The notes under the pieces are model-generated. The model saw only the letters and a list, made by a program, of their open reading frames with translations. It made no database searches and was not told the DNA's origin. Below are positions 1-12,200 of a stretch of DNA of 64,000 bases, piece after piece (positions within the stretch are counted from its first letter, which is position 1; the number at the start of each line of letters is the position of its first letter). The stretch covers positions 5,306,541 to 5,370,540 of the forward strand of contig CM039139.1 of the NCBI GenBank assembly GCA_022036555.1. The letters run 5' to 3'. The DNA comes from Microstegium vimineum (taxonomy: Eukaryota > Streptophyta > Magnoliopsida > Poales > Poaceae). Both the position numbers and the translations under genes were made by a program.

Positions 1-405
1 ACCGCCCTTGACGCGGACCTGGCCGATGCAGGTGACCTTGGGGGAGGACGGCTCGGCAGGTTCGAATCCGCCCCGGCCGCGGCGGCCACCGCCAGTGGAC
101 CCGGACGGGAACATTGGGGACTGGCCGCCCTTGAGGCTGCCGCTGTTGCGGAGGCGGCGGCTGAGTGAGGGGTGCAGAGGCGGGGCTGGCACTGCCTCAG
201 CTCCGCTTCCGCTGGCACTGCCGCGGCCGGGGCTGAGGAGCTTGGAGGAGCTGGAGGGGCGGAGGGAAGACTGCGCGCTGCCGCCGGCGACGGAAGCGGC
301 GGAGGCAGCGGAGGGGCGGGAGGTGAAGCAGATGAAGAGCTCCGTGCCACCTCCGCCGCCGCCGCCGCCGCCACCACCCCGGTCCAAGTGCTTCTTGCGG
401 CGCAT
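1..405 (-). CDS. Syringolide-induced protein 14-1-1-like (5' part, runs off the window)
   Basis: The ATG at 405-403 on the minus strand opens a frame of 135 codons to the window edge. The protein starts MRRKKHLDR, then has a poly-glycine run, a TELFICFTSRP stretch, a Ser-rich middle, SLSRRLRNSGSLKGGQSPMFPSG, and FEPAEPSSPKVTCIGQVRVKG just before the edge. The blocks 'LFxCFTSRP', 'SLSRRLxxSGSxKGGQSPMFP' and 'SSPKVTCIGQVRVK' are, as I remember them, typical of a plant-specific family annotated as syringolide-induced protein 14-1-1; its biochemical role is not established. The glycine run is encoded by a ccg/gcc repeat. A CT/GA microsatellite lies just upstream in the presumed 5' UTR. The C-terminal half lies outside the window. 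Plus-strand frames here are shadows. Confidence 0.72.
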   Translation of the reverse strand, partial: MRRKKHLDRGGGGGGGGGGGTELFICFTSRPSAASAASVAGGSAQSSLRPSSSSKLLSPGRGSASGSGAEAVPAPPLHPSLSRRLRNSGSLKGGQSPMFPSGSTGGGRRGRGGFEPAEPSSPKVTCIGQVRVKGG

Positions 406-431
406 GAGGGGGAAAGGTGGGGGCGTGAGGC

Positions 432-470
432 TCGTGAGCTCTCTCTCTCTCTCTCTCTCTCTCACTCACT
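432..470. repeat. (CT)n microsatellite in presumed 5' UTR
   Basis: About 13 ct/ga dinucleotides lie 30-60 bases upstream of the ATG at 405. GA-rich tracts in 5' leaders are common in grasses and can bind GAGA-type regulators; here that role is inference only. Confidence 0.7.
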
Positions 471-561
471 CTCTCGCTCTGCTGCAGCCTGCAATGCTGC
501 TGCTGGGCGCCTGCAGCTTTGGGCTGCGCTGGTCCGCTAGATGCGGTCGCCGGTGGGGAAG

Positions 562-1095
562 GGAATAATTAGGGTTTGTTGGTGGTGCGCTGGCAGTTTG
601 TTGGTGACAATGACTGTGACTGTGACTGTGAGCTGTGGATAGGGGAGGTTGCAGGGTCAGGGCTGTTGAAACGGTGAATTGTCAATTGTGTAGTCATGGC
701 CACGGGGCTGTCGTGGAGCCCACGCTCTGTCGCTCCGATATACGAGCATGATTATCATTTGATTGATACATCGAAGCGAGAAAAGAAAATTTGTTTCCTC
801 TACAATATTCTCGGAAAAGAAAGAATTTCAGAAAACAGTTTTTGTGTTGTGAAAACTGAAAAGGGTTTGAACATCTCATGTCCATTCAAAAGCTATTCGC
901 TCGAGCAATCAAGCTCTCGAGTCTATATAAAACGGATCTACACGCCATCTCTAGCATAGTAATAGTTTCGTGGTCGTATTTTGTTAAGGAAATTTGTAGT
1001 ACTATACGGAGTATGTACTAGGTTCCTATCATTTGTTTTTTTCTTGGGGACCTATAGAACATAGGTTTGTCTCAGAAAATTCCAAAACAATTCAT

Positions 1096-1126
<31 letters not shown>

Positions 1127-1337
1127 TTTTTAGATTCCTATATATCTTTAGCTCGAAGCCCATCTTTAATTCTTGAAAATTCGAAGCACTTTCTTCTTAT
1201 ATGCAGAGCCAGCCCCCTAGGAATCTGGCTTATCTCGCTCAGAGCCTCATAACAGACTCGTCGATTCACTCTGCCATTAGTATCTCTTCCAGCATGCTTC
1301 CACCAGTTTAAAATAGCCGTATCATCTTTGGTACAGC
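562..1337. other. Intergenic spacer without a recognisable gene
   Basis: The spacer between the 5' end of the gene at 405 and the last SOQ1-like reading frame. It contains a tgactgtgac-type short repeat (607-630) and a run of 30 C (1097-1126). I looked here on the minus strand for NHL-repeat exons and found none. Confidence 0.6.
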
Positions 1338-1652
1338 CTATCGATCCTTCCTCCCTCTGCTCTCACCGTCGCTCGCTCCCCGTCTCCACCAGGGGCCACA
1401 ACGTTTCCCCATGCCAGGCTGCCACTGCCACAGTGCCACTTCAAGGCTGCCGTCGACACTCGACAGCATCCTGGCGGAACTCACATCCGTCATGGACGCC
1501 TGATCGTCTTTGAAATAAATAGGGAGAAAATAGTTCGCATACTCTTTTGAAAAAAAAAAGGATTCCAAAAATATCGTTTGCAAGATCGAAGCATGCAAAA
1601 GTAAAAAAAAAATGTATGCCACAATTATATTTTCAAGAGAAATGTGTAATAC

Positions 1653-3151
1653 CTTTCTATGGCCTTCACCTGATATCTGTGCTAGAACCTTTCCGTTGGG
1701 TCCAATAAGAATAAATGTAGGCCAAGAGTTCACACCCAGTTCTCTCCACAAGTACATGTCACCGTCATTTACAACCTTCAAACATCTCAAGTGAGTCAAG
1801 GATTAAAGAAAAAGGAAGCATTTGCAGCCTTTATACATCTCAAGTGAGTGAGTCAAGGACAATAAAAAGAGAAAGGAAGCAATAAACATCGAGTTTGCCA
1901 ATCATAAACAAATCGGAGTACACCACAACGACGTACTCCATATGTCCTCAAATAAATCAATTTCTATAATTTGTGAAAGTCAAACAATCTTAAATTTGGC
2001 TAACTTCACATGAAAAAGTAACATCTATGAAAATACATATTCAATATATCTAATAATACTAATCTGATGTCATAAATCTTGATAAATTTTTTTAGCAACT
2101 AGCTAAAGGTTTAAAAAGTTTGACTTAACACAACTTTGAAAATCTATTTATTCAGACTTCAGAGACACAAGGAGTATTTGTTTTCTTTTGTTCTAGTACT
2201 TATGATATATTCTATGGTATATTTTAGGTTGTTTGAGTAGTATCTACGTGATATTCAATGGCGTATTTCAGAAAAAAAGTTTTGGAAGTGAGGTCTTGTT
2301 TTAAAGAACTTATATATCTCGGAAAAACACAAGGTGCAATCCAAATTTAACACACAGTGACTTCAGTAAAAAAAAATTCCCCCTTAAGACTTCCTATGCT
2401 TTGATACATCGCTCATACTCTCTCATAACTGTACTGTGCATGCTCCAAAGCTCGAAGTATTGACACTGCCAATTATATACAGAGCCTTTTGTGGAGATGG
2501 TGCGCGGTACAGTGCGCCAACCAAGCTGACGCTAATAGGCCCCAGGGCCATGCTCGCATTGTGGGAGGCTGGGAGGACATTCCAATGAGGATGGCAGCGG
2601 ATCGCACCCTTTGGGTGGAGTGCTCTCTCGGTCTCAACTCATAAAAGTGGTGATGCAATCTGAACATGTGGACTTATAAAGTGTGGATTGATTTGTCCCC
2701 CGAGACCCCGTTATGTATTGCCTGATTAATTTCATCTAGCTTTCTTGGAGAGACCACAAGACCGCAGTGGTTTCTTCTCGTTGAATTGGTCCATCTACTA
2801 GCGAGCAGGAGGGCAAGGCGCCTGGACGAGTGCACGTTGCCGGTCACCACTGCGGATCTTATCCACACGCCTGGTGGAGCTTGCAGGGGAGGGAACGTGC
2901 CTGATGCAGATTGATTAGTTAGAGTTTAGTCTTTCTTTTATTTATTTATTTTTGAATGAATGTCTTTCTTTAAAAAAAAAACTTGGCAGGAGCACTGCCA
3001 TATCATATCATTGAGTTTAGTCTTTCTTGGTGGCATATCATATCATTGAGTTTAGTCTTTTCTTCGTGGCCATGATAGGACGATCCCACATTTATAGGGG
3101 CAAAAGAGACCTTTTACAATGTTTCTCCCACTCCCACCTCTACTTCCTGGA

Positions 3152-3209
<58 letters not shown>

Positions 3210-6200
3210 ATTTATTAATAGACGTGATGCCCAGGACTAATAACCATATCTTATTAGTGCCCTGCAAACAACAGAGGGTGAGGGGGATCCTGTCCTACGA
3301 CAACGGCCACACTTGCAAGTGTCCTTTTGCAAAATTTGCATATACATAATGTCAATGCAAAAAAAGCAGTTCATATATACCTTCACTTCTTCAGACATGG
3401 AAAAAGATAGTCGGTTGGTAGATAGTACACCCTCTATCCCAAATTATAAGACATCTCAAAAATCTTGAAAAGTCAAACCATCTCAAGTTTGACCAAAATT
3501 ATAGAGAAAAAATATAAAGATTTATGATATCAATTATGTATACCATGAAAATATAATTGATAAAAAATCTATTGATACTTAGTTAACATCATAAATATTA
3601 TTATATTATCATATAAGTTTGGTTAAACTTGAGATGCTTTGACTTTCCAACATTCTTGAAATGTCTTATAATTTGCGATGGAGGGAGTACATGTTAACAA
3701 GTCAATGGGGGGAAATCAAGCAGGTACCTGAGCACAGAGGGTTTATGCCAATTGCTAGAAGGATTGTACTTCATTTGAACATTTCATATGGTATATTGTT
3801 ATCATACCGGATGAGTAATGTTGTAGCGGAGAACAGCGTTACGGATAGCTTCGAGGTCCTTTTCATTATCAAATTTGGCAGAGTGCACACCAACAACAGT
3901 GAACTGCGTACCGTCAAAAAAAAAAAAAACAGTGAACTGCAGGATCAAGCAACACACATGTGAACTGCAGGATAGACTGTATTGCATTTGAATTATATAA
4001 TACGGCCATAATAGGTTTTACAAACGTAGGCTTGTCCCATTTCCAAAAAAAAAAAAACATGCTTAAGCTATTAGTTGTAGAACTGAGAAATTAAGACAAA
4101 GCTCTCTGCATTTTGGAAAAGATTTACTACCAACTTCATCAGTTGAATGAATAAGAATGCAATACAAATTTATAACCAACGTCAGAAGATCTGCAATATG
4201 GCATGATGAATAAACACATATCAAAGTAGTGAAGGTAGAAAAGGAACAAAATAAACATGGAAAGTAACTAATGTCAGAATAAATATCAAGGTTTACAAAA
4301 AAAATATTCTGGACGTTGCAATTCAGAACTACTGTTGAACTAATGGTTAGTTCAAGCATGCAACAACAACCTCTACCATACTACTACAGCAATTAATGTA
4401 AGGCAATTATTCACAGATCTCCTACATTTTTTGGTGAGGGGTCCCCTGGGGGACTGGGAGGAGGAAGCAGACATAATGAGGAACATTCCAGCATATGAAG
4501 ACAAATCAAGCACTCACAGATTTTTGTTTATACTTCTTCTCTACAAACTCCAGGTCTGGCAAGACATGCATGCAGTTAATGCAGCAATAGGTCCAAAAAT
4601 CCAGCAGCACCACCCTTCCTTTTAAATCCTGCAGGAACATTTTGGCAAGAACAATTAACTGTTGAATCATAGTTAACCAGACCTAAATTTTTCAGCAGAT
4701 AGAGAATTTGAAAGTTAGAATAGTGGCCATCCATCATGTTTTTAGTAAGGAATGCATCCAACAGTGAAGAATGTCCTATCAAGAAAGATATAGGAGTCAT
4801 ATTAACAACTAAGATAAAGCAAATAGAGTTATGCATGCAGTTTTACATGCAGGGAATAGTAGGGATGATAGTAGATTTGCATGCAGGAATAGTAGGGAAT
4901 ATGATGTTTTTAGAAGAAGGGATGATCAATAGATTTACATGTAGTTGAATCAAGTATATATTCATGAAAAATGTATATGCATCAGAAGTTTAACATCAAG
5001 AATGGAGCTTGACCACAAGAGCACCGCCAGTGACTGAAATTTCTTCACAAATGCTAGAAGACTGAAACTTTTGGATCATGTTAATTACAGTCTGGGCAGC
5101 CCCATTGAATAGTGTGAGAGAGACGCATGCAAGATCTTCATAGTTTAAATCCAAAAGACAGAGGATGTAATTAGTAGTGTAGCAAAGTTGCAGCTATGAT
5201 AATAACCTAAAATGAGTTCTAAATTACTCTTCCAAACTGAAGTGGAGCTGTATTCAACCAGTCAAGCTTTCTTGGAAACTCAGGAACATATGTGGCGGAA
5301 CCCCTACAATAAAATTCGAAAAAACATTTGTGTCTAAGTGCAAAAGAAAAGCCTTTGTACAAGAAAGGAAGTCCAAGCTTCACATGCCTAGACAATAGAT
5401 TAAGATGCAGTTAGTTAGCTACCCACCCAGATTCAAACTCAGCTAGATACTTCTTTATTTGTTGAACTCTTGATGACAGAGATTCCCCTGCAAGCAGATA
5501 GCAAGATGACCAGCAAGTGACACACATGACAACTGGAAACCAATCTTCAGTATAGCTTCGGATCCAAATGTTTCCGAGGTTTCGATCTCTCTAGGCATGC
5601 TAAAAAGAATTTAGTCACCACAGTTACTTTGCAGGCCCAGCCTAAAGCCCACAATGGCACCATCAACATGCATTATGCACAATCATCATGCATTATGCCT
5701 GATGGAATTTCCAATTACCTAATAGCATTGTGCTGTGTTTAAAAGTGGCAATCCGAAGTGGGCGGCCGGGTACCATCAAGCACCTAAACATCTTGCTGGC
5801 AAGTAGGTGCTATGCAGGATGGTGATGCCTAGCACCTAGGTGCACTTTGTAGCTGATATTTTAAAAGAGTGACATTGTTTAGGCTCATGATTTTATTGTT
5901 AGCAAGAGCATCAAAATTCCATCTGGACTCATCCTTTAGAATTAATTAACTGAAACTCAATTTGTTTGCAACAATGGACCTGTAAAAAACCTCCTGCATC
6001 TGGATTTCTTACCTTCATTTCTGGCAAATACTGAATTATTTCCACCCATAAAGAAATTCAGCAGCCCTTTGGGAGATGCAAACTGCATTGCCTGTATATA
6101 TTAAAACAATTCAAGGTAATTAATCTCAATTAGATGTGTCGTCAAGAATTCAGTGATGACATGGACACTGATATGAAAACTCATAGCCTTCATATAAATT

Positions 6201-9200
6201 ATACTAACTCTGTTCCAAATTATAGTTCGTTTGACTTTTTTGACCCCAAGTTTGACCATTCGTCTTATTAAAAATTTTGTGCAAAGTACCACTTCTTTTG
6301 TTATGGCTTGCTTTAGTAGTAAAAGTTCTTCAAGAATGACTTAAATTTGACTATATTTGCGCAAATTTTTTGAATAAGACGAGTGGTCAAACTTGGGGTC
6401 AAAAAAGTCAAACAAACTATAATTTGGACGGGGATGGTAGAAAACAAACATGTAAAAATCCATATGAATAACAAAAGGTGGTGTTAGCCCATAAAAAACA
6501 AAAGATTGCGTTAATTTAGCACAAAATTTAAGAAATGGACCCTCGGTTCACATCGCACCATTGTTAATGGTGTCAGTCATTGAAATCCATCCACATGCAT
6601 AGTAATTTTTTCAAGAAGATGAAGGCCATTCATCAGTTTTAATAGTATTCAAGATGTCGCAGCTTATGAAATGAGGAAATTCTTATCTAAATTCCACAGG
6701 AAACTCCTTAGTCTTGTTGATAGCCAGGATGACACCATGGATAGCAATATCAAGGTGTGGAAAGTCATCTAGGCTGAGGAAAATGACGAAGGGGGACCCC
6801 ATAAAGTCAGAAAAGCTATGGGTTATGGTGGTATTAATCAGACATAAATAAGGCCTAACACAGTAATATGTAACACCAAGGATACATATGTCAGCAGATA
6901 CCCTCACCTTGTTCCTGAAGAAGCTACGAATTGGATTATTTTCTAATATAAAATCAAGGTAGATCCAGACTGCAGTTAGTTTCTCAGTTTCAAATAGTTA
7001 CCCAACTACCCTATGCACATAAACAGCCCAAGATGACAAAAAAGAGACATCTATTAAATGGCGCATTTCAATCACTCAGCATGTTTCACATTAATCAGGA
7101 AAAACTGAATAACTACATTATCAATGTCCTCATAGGACAACTGTTTTAAATGGAGGCAGTGAAACAAGTAATTGTACCACAAAGTCCAAATGCTGAATCC
7201 ACTAGAAGTCAAAGTGAGGACTTGAATGAAACCAAAACAAGGACAAAAAGAAGAGTACACATGCAATAAGTGCAGAATCCTTCACGGGCACATTGAAAGT
7301 TTTATGCGGTTTTATGCAGCTATGTGGGTATCTGTATTAATCAGCTTAGTCCACTATGAATTGCAGGGTTCTCTTGATAAAAACAAAAAAAACTAAAATG
7401 TCTAGTGGTGCAACCAGACAATGAATGAGGATAATAGCCATATTATATTCTTGAGAGGTACACCACCAAACTGGAACATATGCACAATGCTCATTTTATC
7501 AATCAGTTTCCAGTGTTTTCCCAGATGGAACTTGCGAGCAACCAAATAATTATTCTTTTACGGATATTATAATCAAATTTGTAAAAATCCAAAGCTATGA
7601 ATAAACACCATCAATATACATATTAATGTATCAGCTGAAGAGCTGTGCAACAAATTAATTGTGTAAAATTGTACCTTCCAATTTCTGACTGCAACAAAAA
7701 GACAGGAAAGGGCTATTCCCAGACTTCCATATCTCAATATTTCGCGTCGAGAACCCAACAGCCTGCAGGATTTTTTTTCGGCATATCAATAAATTATGTT
7801 ATGCAAACAGTCATGACTAGATAGTAACTTACAGATTAGAATAACACTACTATATCTCTAAGAACATGGGAAACAACCTATGCACATGAAAGAGATGAAC
7901 TCGGATGATGTTACTTATCCAGAAAGCTTTCAATGTTTAATGCATGTTGCCAAAAAGATTTTTCAAAGATGAGTTAAGTGCACAAAGGAAACAGGGAACT
8001 CAAATTAAGATTGATATTTAAGCCTTTCCTCTCAGAAGAAACTGACCTTACCCTTCATTTTTTGAGATTGGAGAATCTTTTGTGTCAGAAAATCCAGCAC
8101 CAGTTGCTCCGTTCACACTCTCAGGCAAAGCATTTCCTACCGAACTACTATTTTCAGTATTTTCTGCCCCTTCATCTGCATTTAATTGTCTTCAAATCAG
8201 CACCAAGTACTCTGGTACAACCAACAGAAGAATGTATCTAGTTCCGGTTTCAACAAAACAACAATTTCACAGATGATATAGTTTCTGGCCAGACCAGTTA
8301 GGCAAAACAGTCACTCACAACTTTCAACGTTAATGCAGAAAAAAAACAGCATATGAGTCATATTCAGGATGATAAATCAAAACCAATGTAATGGACCCAA
8401 TAGTTTCTATGTCCAGTTTTTCATACAAGAGATATGTTACTAGATCAAAATAATCTTCGTTTGTATTACATACTGCGGCGAGCATTAGAACCACCATAAA
8501 AAATGTCGTTAATTGAAATGTCCCCAATATTATTTCGTATGAGAGAGGGACTGCCTTGTTGTAACACAACTTCCTCTAGAGTAGTCGTCACAGCGATACA
8601 TCTGCAAGATGAGTAACCAGAAGAACTTTTTAAAATATGAATCTTTTTCAGAGTTCTGAATAATTTGACTCTAAGATATACTCTAAAATGTCATTGATGT
8701 GCCAGTTTGAGTATATATATTGCATAGAAAGTTTGAACTTTACAGATTAACAGGGACTAATTGCACACAACTTAATAAAGATATGGAGGTGACTTCATGT
8801 AAATAACTGGCACATCAATTCACCAAAATACAAACTTAGATGTGAAACAAGACAATCCCACTGTAAAATCTGTCAAGACAAAAATCATAATAACTTAAGG
8901 ACTTGCATCCCAGTCGCAGTCAGTCACAGTCGTGGTCGCATTTATACTGATCCACAGCATTCGATAAGGAATTCATGGTAAAAAATTTATTTAGGGTGAA
9001 CTCAAACTAGTTGAACTAAGTGATATGACCAAAGTAAGGAAACCATAATTTTGACAGAAGGAAAAACATCCGATATGGACCTCATTTCCGCAGCTTTTGC
9101 AGCTTGAACACCAGCAAGCGCATCTTCAATCACAATGCACTGGAAAAAACAGAAAGTTCATCAGATATAACACTCCAAACAAATAAATATGATGGAAGGA

Positions 9201-12200
9201 ATGAACTAACCAAAGAACTTAATAAAAAACAATATATCACGGAGAGTTTCATATCAATGCTTAAAGATTTATGTTGTCGCGGAAGAGAAACAACAAAAAT
9301 AAAACATGCCTCAGTTATAAAGTTATGCACTAAAGAGGCAGCCAAATGGTAGAATAACATTTAACTTCGAAATCTCAACTCGTACCTAGACTCCATAGTC
9401 CATACCCGTAACAACTAAAACAGAACCACCTCCCCCCCCCCCCCCCCCAAAAAAAAAACAACAACAACAATTGTCACTCATAACATCCTAAGGTAGCTTA
9501 TATAAGCCAACCAAGGTATACCTCCATTGCCAGCAAACTGTATTTGCTCCTAATTTACATGGATTTTATTCATATACAATAATTCTATCTAATTTACATG
9601 GATCCTTTTTGTAATAACAAACTGAATTTGCTCCTAGTGAGCATAAATCATGTGGAAGCTATAAACAACTGCTACTTGGCTAAACTGGGGAGGAGAAAAG
9701 TTTAGTCATATTTTAGGTGTTCTCCTGTCGTTGGCTTATCTAGGGTGTATCTAACAAACACCACACAATCGGTGTTTAAATGGGAACACAGGTTCTGGTT
9801 GAATACTTATCAATCTGGGAGCATGTGGATGGTGTTGTGCTGCAACGAGATATACAGGATCGCCATTGATGGAAATTGACGCAATCCGGCCCTTATTCCA
9901 GCAAGTCTGCTTATGCAACTTTCTTTGTGGGCACCATCAGATTTGCCCCTTGGAAGAGGATTTGGAAGAGTTGGGATCCTTTGCGCTGCAAATTCTTCTC
10001 GTGGCTAGCCATTAACAACAGGTGTTGGACAGCAGATTGCCTCGCTAAGAGGGGGTTGTCCCACCCAGGCACCCAGCTGCTTGCCGTCTTTGTGTTCAAG
10101 CTGAGGAGACAAATCAATCACTTGCTGATCTCTTGTGTTTTCACTCGCCAAATTTGGTCGCTGGTCCTGATGAGTTTAGACCTGGCTGATGCAACACCTT
10201 CGGCATTCGAACGACGCTTCTCTTCCTGGTGGGGGCGCAACATTAGGAGTACTGCCAATGAGTCACGAAAGGGTCTGAACTCCCTAATTATTCTTGTGTC
10301 CTGGGAGGTTTGGAAGCGCAGGAACTCTTGTGTTTTTGAGGGGGGTCAACATAGCATTTCTGTCTTACTTCAAACCATTAGGGATGAGTGTGGTTTATGG
10401 TGCGCAGCAGGTGCGCCGGACCTCAGGTAGTTCCTGTTGAGGTCGCCGATCCCAGCGGCTTAGGTTCTACTGAATGAGGTCGGTGAATCCCAGCAGCTTA
10501 GGTGTTGGTGGTCTTTTGGTCTAGTTTCGTCTCTGTTTTTGTGGCTCTAGTGGTTTTTTTAGTTTCTGTGTTGGGCCTTTCCCCGGCCTGTTGTACTATT
10601 TTTTTCTACATTAATGAAATGACAAGCAGCTCTCCCGTAGTTCGAGAAAAAAAAAACTGTGTATGCCATTATATCTTAGAAATCCCCATGTTTGTAGCCT
10701 TAAGAAACAAACCAGCATAGTTAAAGATTAACCAAAGCCATCTGCTCATAACAACAGAACACATGCAGTCCTTTGTGTTGCTACATTCTACATGTCCAGG
10801 CTTGTTTTCATAAAGAACTCACCCTTGACTATCCATTCTAGTTTGCAAGATAAATTACCTCGTTTGTGTCAACACCTAAGTTCTTTGATGCTGCCAGAAA
10901 TATGTCCGGAGCGGGCTTCAAATTTTCAAACGCATCAGCAGAAACAATAGCATCAAATCTGAAATCCAAAAGGGATTCATTGGACCAAATGACAAATGGT
11001 GGGAAAATTAAAATGAGTGCAAATGCAATTCTTCATAATAATCTTAGGGGTAATATTTTGAAACTCAGTTCTGGTTCAACTTAAATCTACTAGAGGCATA
11101 CACACATCATAGGACAGACCCAGTGTTGGTTGCTCCCACATGGGTGGGGTCTGGGGAAGGAATAACCAAAGCAAGCCTTACCCCTGAATTTTGCAGAGAG
11201 GCTGCGTCGAACCCAGTACCTTTGGCTCAGTGGGAAGGCTTCTCACCACTGTGCCAGGCCTGTCCTTCTCATAGACATATCATAATAGCAACAAAAGTTT
11301 TAGTTCATTCCTGTCCTTCCCACATGGGTTTCGGTTTGCCCAACCAAAGGAAAAAACATAGATACTTCTTAGTTCTTATGGTCAGTTTAAACCATATAGG
11401 AAGATACAATTAGGCTATGCGACTCAAGTCAACTACAGAAGCATAGGAGAGATCTATAATACATACCTTCAAATCCAAAATGTAAGTGTTGTGGACACAT
11501 TCATTGGCAAGAACTACATACTTCGCAAGAAGCAGCAACAGGTCCACTAGTGTCTAAGTTTATCATAGTTGAGAGTTTGTTTGAGTTAGTTGTTTAAGTT
11601 ACTTTGGTTATTTGAGAGAAGAAATATCAATCTTGTTTAGCAGAGTTGTTAGGGATGACCCTATAAAACAGAGTACAGCAGATTCATCTGGATTAAGCAG
11701 AAATAAACCTAAAACCACAGAACCTCTTCGGAGAGCGAATTAATTGTATATTTGCCTCTACAACTCCCTAACTCAGCCACTGAGCCACCAATCTAGCCAT
11801 ATCAGTAACTCATAATAGCCACCCCACTCTGTAACTAATGTAAGTCATGGCACTTTTCCATTCCACTTTCATGTTATGCCTAATTAACTACCTTGACTTT
11901 TTCATATCAAAATGATATCAGATAAATTGTGGGAGGGATAAAGAAAGGTTAATTTTGGAAAGTGAGCACTTGGGATTCAATTTAGAATCAGACACTTACA
12001 GAGACACAGGCAAACCAGCAGCAGCCAGATTGGCATCCACCTTAATCCTGTCGGCACTGGATGCAACGGCAACCTTAAGACCAGAATGTTTGCACTGTGT
12101 CGACAAAGCACATAGAGCCTTTTAATATTAATAGATTCAAATTTTATTTAAACAAATTTCAGTGCACATACCTCCATGATGAGCTCCAGAGCCCCAGGGA

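Noticed and set aside
8..568. Long plus-strand frames over the first 0.57 kb
   Set aside because: They are Pro/Arg/Gly-rich shadows of the GC-rich minus-strand exon at 1-405, which carries the conserved family motifs.
405..1650. Possible NHL exons completing the SOQ1-like gene
   Set aside because: Minus-strand frames here show none of the NHL phrases expected after GHRK. The only open extension is an unrelated read-through to 1338.
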